Notes under the pieces: model-generated
What the model saw: only the letters and a program-made list of their open reading frames with translations
What the model was told of the DNA's origin: nothing
The model's database searches: none
Shown: piece by piece, positions 14,342-15,272 of the stretch
Position numbering within the stretch: position 1 is the stretch's first letter
Layout: each line of letters begins with the position of its first letter
Origin: an uncultured Anaerobutyricum sp.
GTDB lineage: Bacteria; Bacillota; Clostridia; Lachnospirales; Lachnospiraceae
Direction of reading: 5' to 3'
NCBI GenBank assembly: GCA_934317185.1
Contig: CAKREJ010000031.1
Span: forward strand, 1 to 15,272
Length of the DNA stretch: 15,272 nucleotides
Position numbers and translations under genes: made by a program

Positions 14342-14668
14342 TATCAATATCCTCCTGTTTTGTTAGAAAATATTCTGTTGTTCCTTTACAAATAAAAAAG
14401 AATCCTTCCTTCCCGAAATATGGGACGAAGAATTCCGTGTTGCCACCCAAATTGCTGCCTGCCGATATACCAAAATATACCAAACTATATTCGATCAATA
14501 TATCGTGCTGTCACAGCCACTCATCGGTATGTTAAAGGATACCAACCTTTGACTTTCATCAATGCTCGAAAAGTGGAAAGGTACTTCTGTCTGTTAATTC
14601 TCACCAGCCATTAACTCTCTGAAAAACTTTCATACCGTAGCTTCTCTCATCGCAACAAATCTATATTC
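14342..14668 (-). promoter_or_regulatory. T-box leader of serS (tRNA-Ser responsive)
   Basis: The untranslated leader senses uncharged tRNA-Ser and lets transcription continue when serine charging is low. Minus-strand landmarks: the Stem I region with AGAGAG and the apical GGCTGGTGAGAA held by a GTTAAT/ATTAAC stem (about 14593-14620); a likely specifier codon TCC (14575-14577) followed by A; a GTGGCTGTGACAGCAC hairpin (14505-14520); the T-box GGGTGGCAACACGG (14435-14448); then the terminator hairpin. The UGGC of the T-box can pair with a GCCA acceptor end, as expected of tRNA-Ser with discriminator G. Confidence 0.9.
14394..14435 (-). terminator. Regulated terminator of the serS T-box
   Basis: Minus strand: GAATTCTTCGTCCC pairs with GGGAAGGAAGGATTC (14400-14435), followed by six Ts (14394-14399). 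Its 5' arm overlaps the end of the T-box, so antiterminator and terminator exclude each other. Confidence 0.85.
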
Positions 14669-14674
14669 TTGTTT

Positions 14675-14703
14675 ATTATAAGGCACAAAGAAACACTTTG
14701 CAA
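14675..14703 (-). promoter_or_regulatory. Promoter of serS
   Basis: Minus strand: TTGCAA (14698-14703), 17 bp, TATAAT (14675-14680). The start near 14668 leaves a leader of about 325 nt, enough for a full T-box. Confidence 0.75.
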
Positions 14704-14757
14704 CTATTATTTTTCAAATATAAATTCAAAAATCCAGTTATATCAATCACAATTGAA

Positions 14758-14795
14758 AGCAGCCCCTAAGGTTGCTACTATCCTTAGCGGCTGCT
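14758..14795 (-). terminator. Hairpin after hsp20, probable terminator
   Basis: Arms 14758-14771 and 14782-14795 (GCAGCC-CCTAAGG against CCTTAG-CGGCTGC) pair with a single C-C mismatch around a 10-nt loop. It starts about 40 nt past the hsp20 stop. The T-run on the minus strand is short (TTTC), so termination may be incomplete. Confidence 0.6.
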
Positions 14796-14838
14796 CTATA
14801 CTTTTCTGTTTTTTACCTGTCTGTTTAACAGTACCAAA

Positions 14839-15267
14839 TTATTCAATTGTGATATATTGTTTTTCTTCTACCGGTTTCTCCACTTCTTTTGGAACTGCTA
14901 CCGTAAGAATTCCATTATTGAATGCGGCCTTTAAATCTTCCTGCTTTACGCCTTCGCCAACATAGAAGCTTCTCTGACAGCTTCCGCTATATCTTTCCTT
15001 ACGGATATAATTGCCCTCTTTATCTTTTTCGTCTTTATTGGTATTCTGCTGTGCTGTAACGGTCAGATAACCATCTTTTAGTTCTGCCTTGATATTCTCT
15101 TTTTCTACTCCTGGTATCTCCATTTCCAGTTCATAATGATCTCCGGCATCTTTTACATCTGTTTTCATAAGATCATAGTTAGCAGTTGTATAATCACCTG
15201 CGAATGGGAACATATCATCAAATACATCATCTACAAAATTATTTCCAAAAATACTAGGCATCATCAT
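14839..15267 (-). CDS. Hsp20/alpha-crystallin small heat-shock protein
   Basis: The 142-residue ATP-independent chaperone should hold unfolding proteins as oligomers in the cytoplasm. The N-terminal arm (IFGNNFVDDVFDDMF) is followed by an alpha-crystallin domain at about 32-127, with MEIPGVEKENIKAELKDGYLTV and the conserved FNNGILTVAVPK. The C-terminal I-x-I motif needed for oligomer contacts is present (ITI, 139-141). Length is normal. Three consecutive Met codons (15259-15267) begin the frame; the ribosome-binding site lies beyond the window edge, so the exact start is open by up to two residues, and heat-shock operators such as CIRCE cannot be checked. Confidence 0.93.
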   Translation of the reverse strand: MMMPSIFGNNFVDDVFDDMFPFAGDYTTANYDLMKTDVKDAGDHYELEMEIPGVEKENIKAELKDGYLTVTAQQNTNKDEKDKEGNYIRKERYSGSCQRSFYVGEGVKQEDLKAAFNNGILTVAVPKEVEKPVEEKQYITIE

Positions 15268-15272
15268 AAGTC

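Overview
The window looks like chromosomal DNA from a low-GC Gram-positive anaerobe of the class Clostridia, most likely Lachnospiraceae. Reasons: AT-rich intergenic DNA with strong AGGAGG ribosome-binding sites, a T-box leader in front of serS, a DUF6273 protein, and secreted proteins built from Big_2, Fn3-like, Ig-like and BspA-type leucine-rich (LRR_5) modules, which are common in that family. No transposase, integrase, phage gene, CRISPR array, rRNA or tRNA was seen. The assignment is by pattern recognition only.

Layout. Positions 1-407 carry no gene but hold a stack of nested inverted repeats. A minus-strand block follows: a 93-residue three-helix membrane protein (408-689), a secreted basic protein with two Fn3-like domains (729-1442), and a cysteine desulfurase-family PLP enzyme (1609-2745). 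A divergent intergenic region (2746-3060) leads to a plus-strand block: a secreted C39-like cysteine peptidase with two Big_2 domains (3061-4356), a ribokinase-type PfkB kinase (4526-5449), and a single-pass membrane protein ending in DUF6273 (5767-7089). It converges on a second minus-strand block, in transcription order hsp20 (14839-15267), T-box leader plus serS (13055-14341), a 1553-residue secreted protein with 13 Ig-like repeats and a lysine-rich LRR_5 tail (8203-12864), and a diacylglycerol kinase-family lipid kinase (7209-8114).

How the genes work together. Most genes appear to be separate transcription units: recognisable promoters lie in front of the Fn3 protein, the PLP enzyme, the C39 protein, the kinase, the large Ig protein, the lipid kinase and serS, and hairpin terminators follow the kinase, the DUF6273 gene, serS and hsp20. 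They do not form one pathway. The common theme is the cell surface (C39/Big_2 protein, Fn3-like protein, DUF6273 membrane protein, Ig/LRR protein, lipid kinase), set among housekeeping genes (serS, hsp20, sugar kinase, cysteine desulfurase-like enzyme).

The most unusual signals are (1) a palindromic, bidirectional-terminator-like element present twice (200-325 and 7096-7170) with a conserved core, AGCAGATGTGACCT facing GGCACA-NN-TGCT, while the arms and apical loop differ; (2) the nested palindromes around the first copy; (3) the Ig-repeat protein, whose repeats alternate in two types and each keep an F-strand cysteine without its usual B-strand partner; and (4) a very basic, nearly acid-free C-terminal domain on that protein without a sortase signal.
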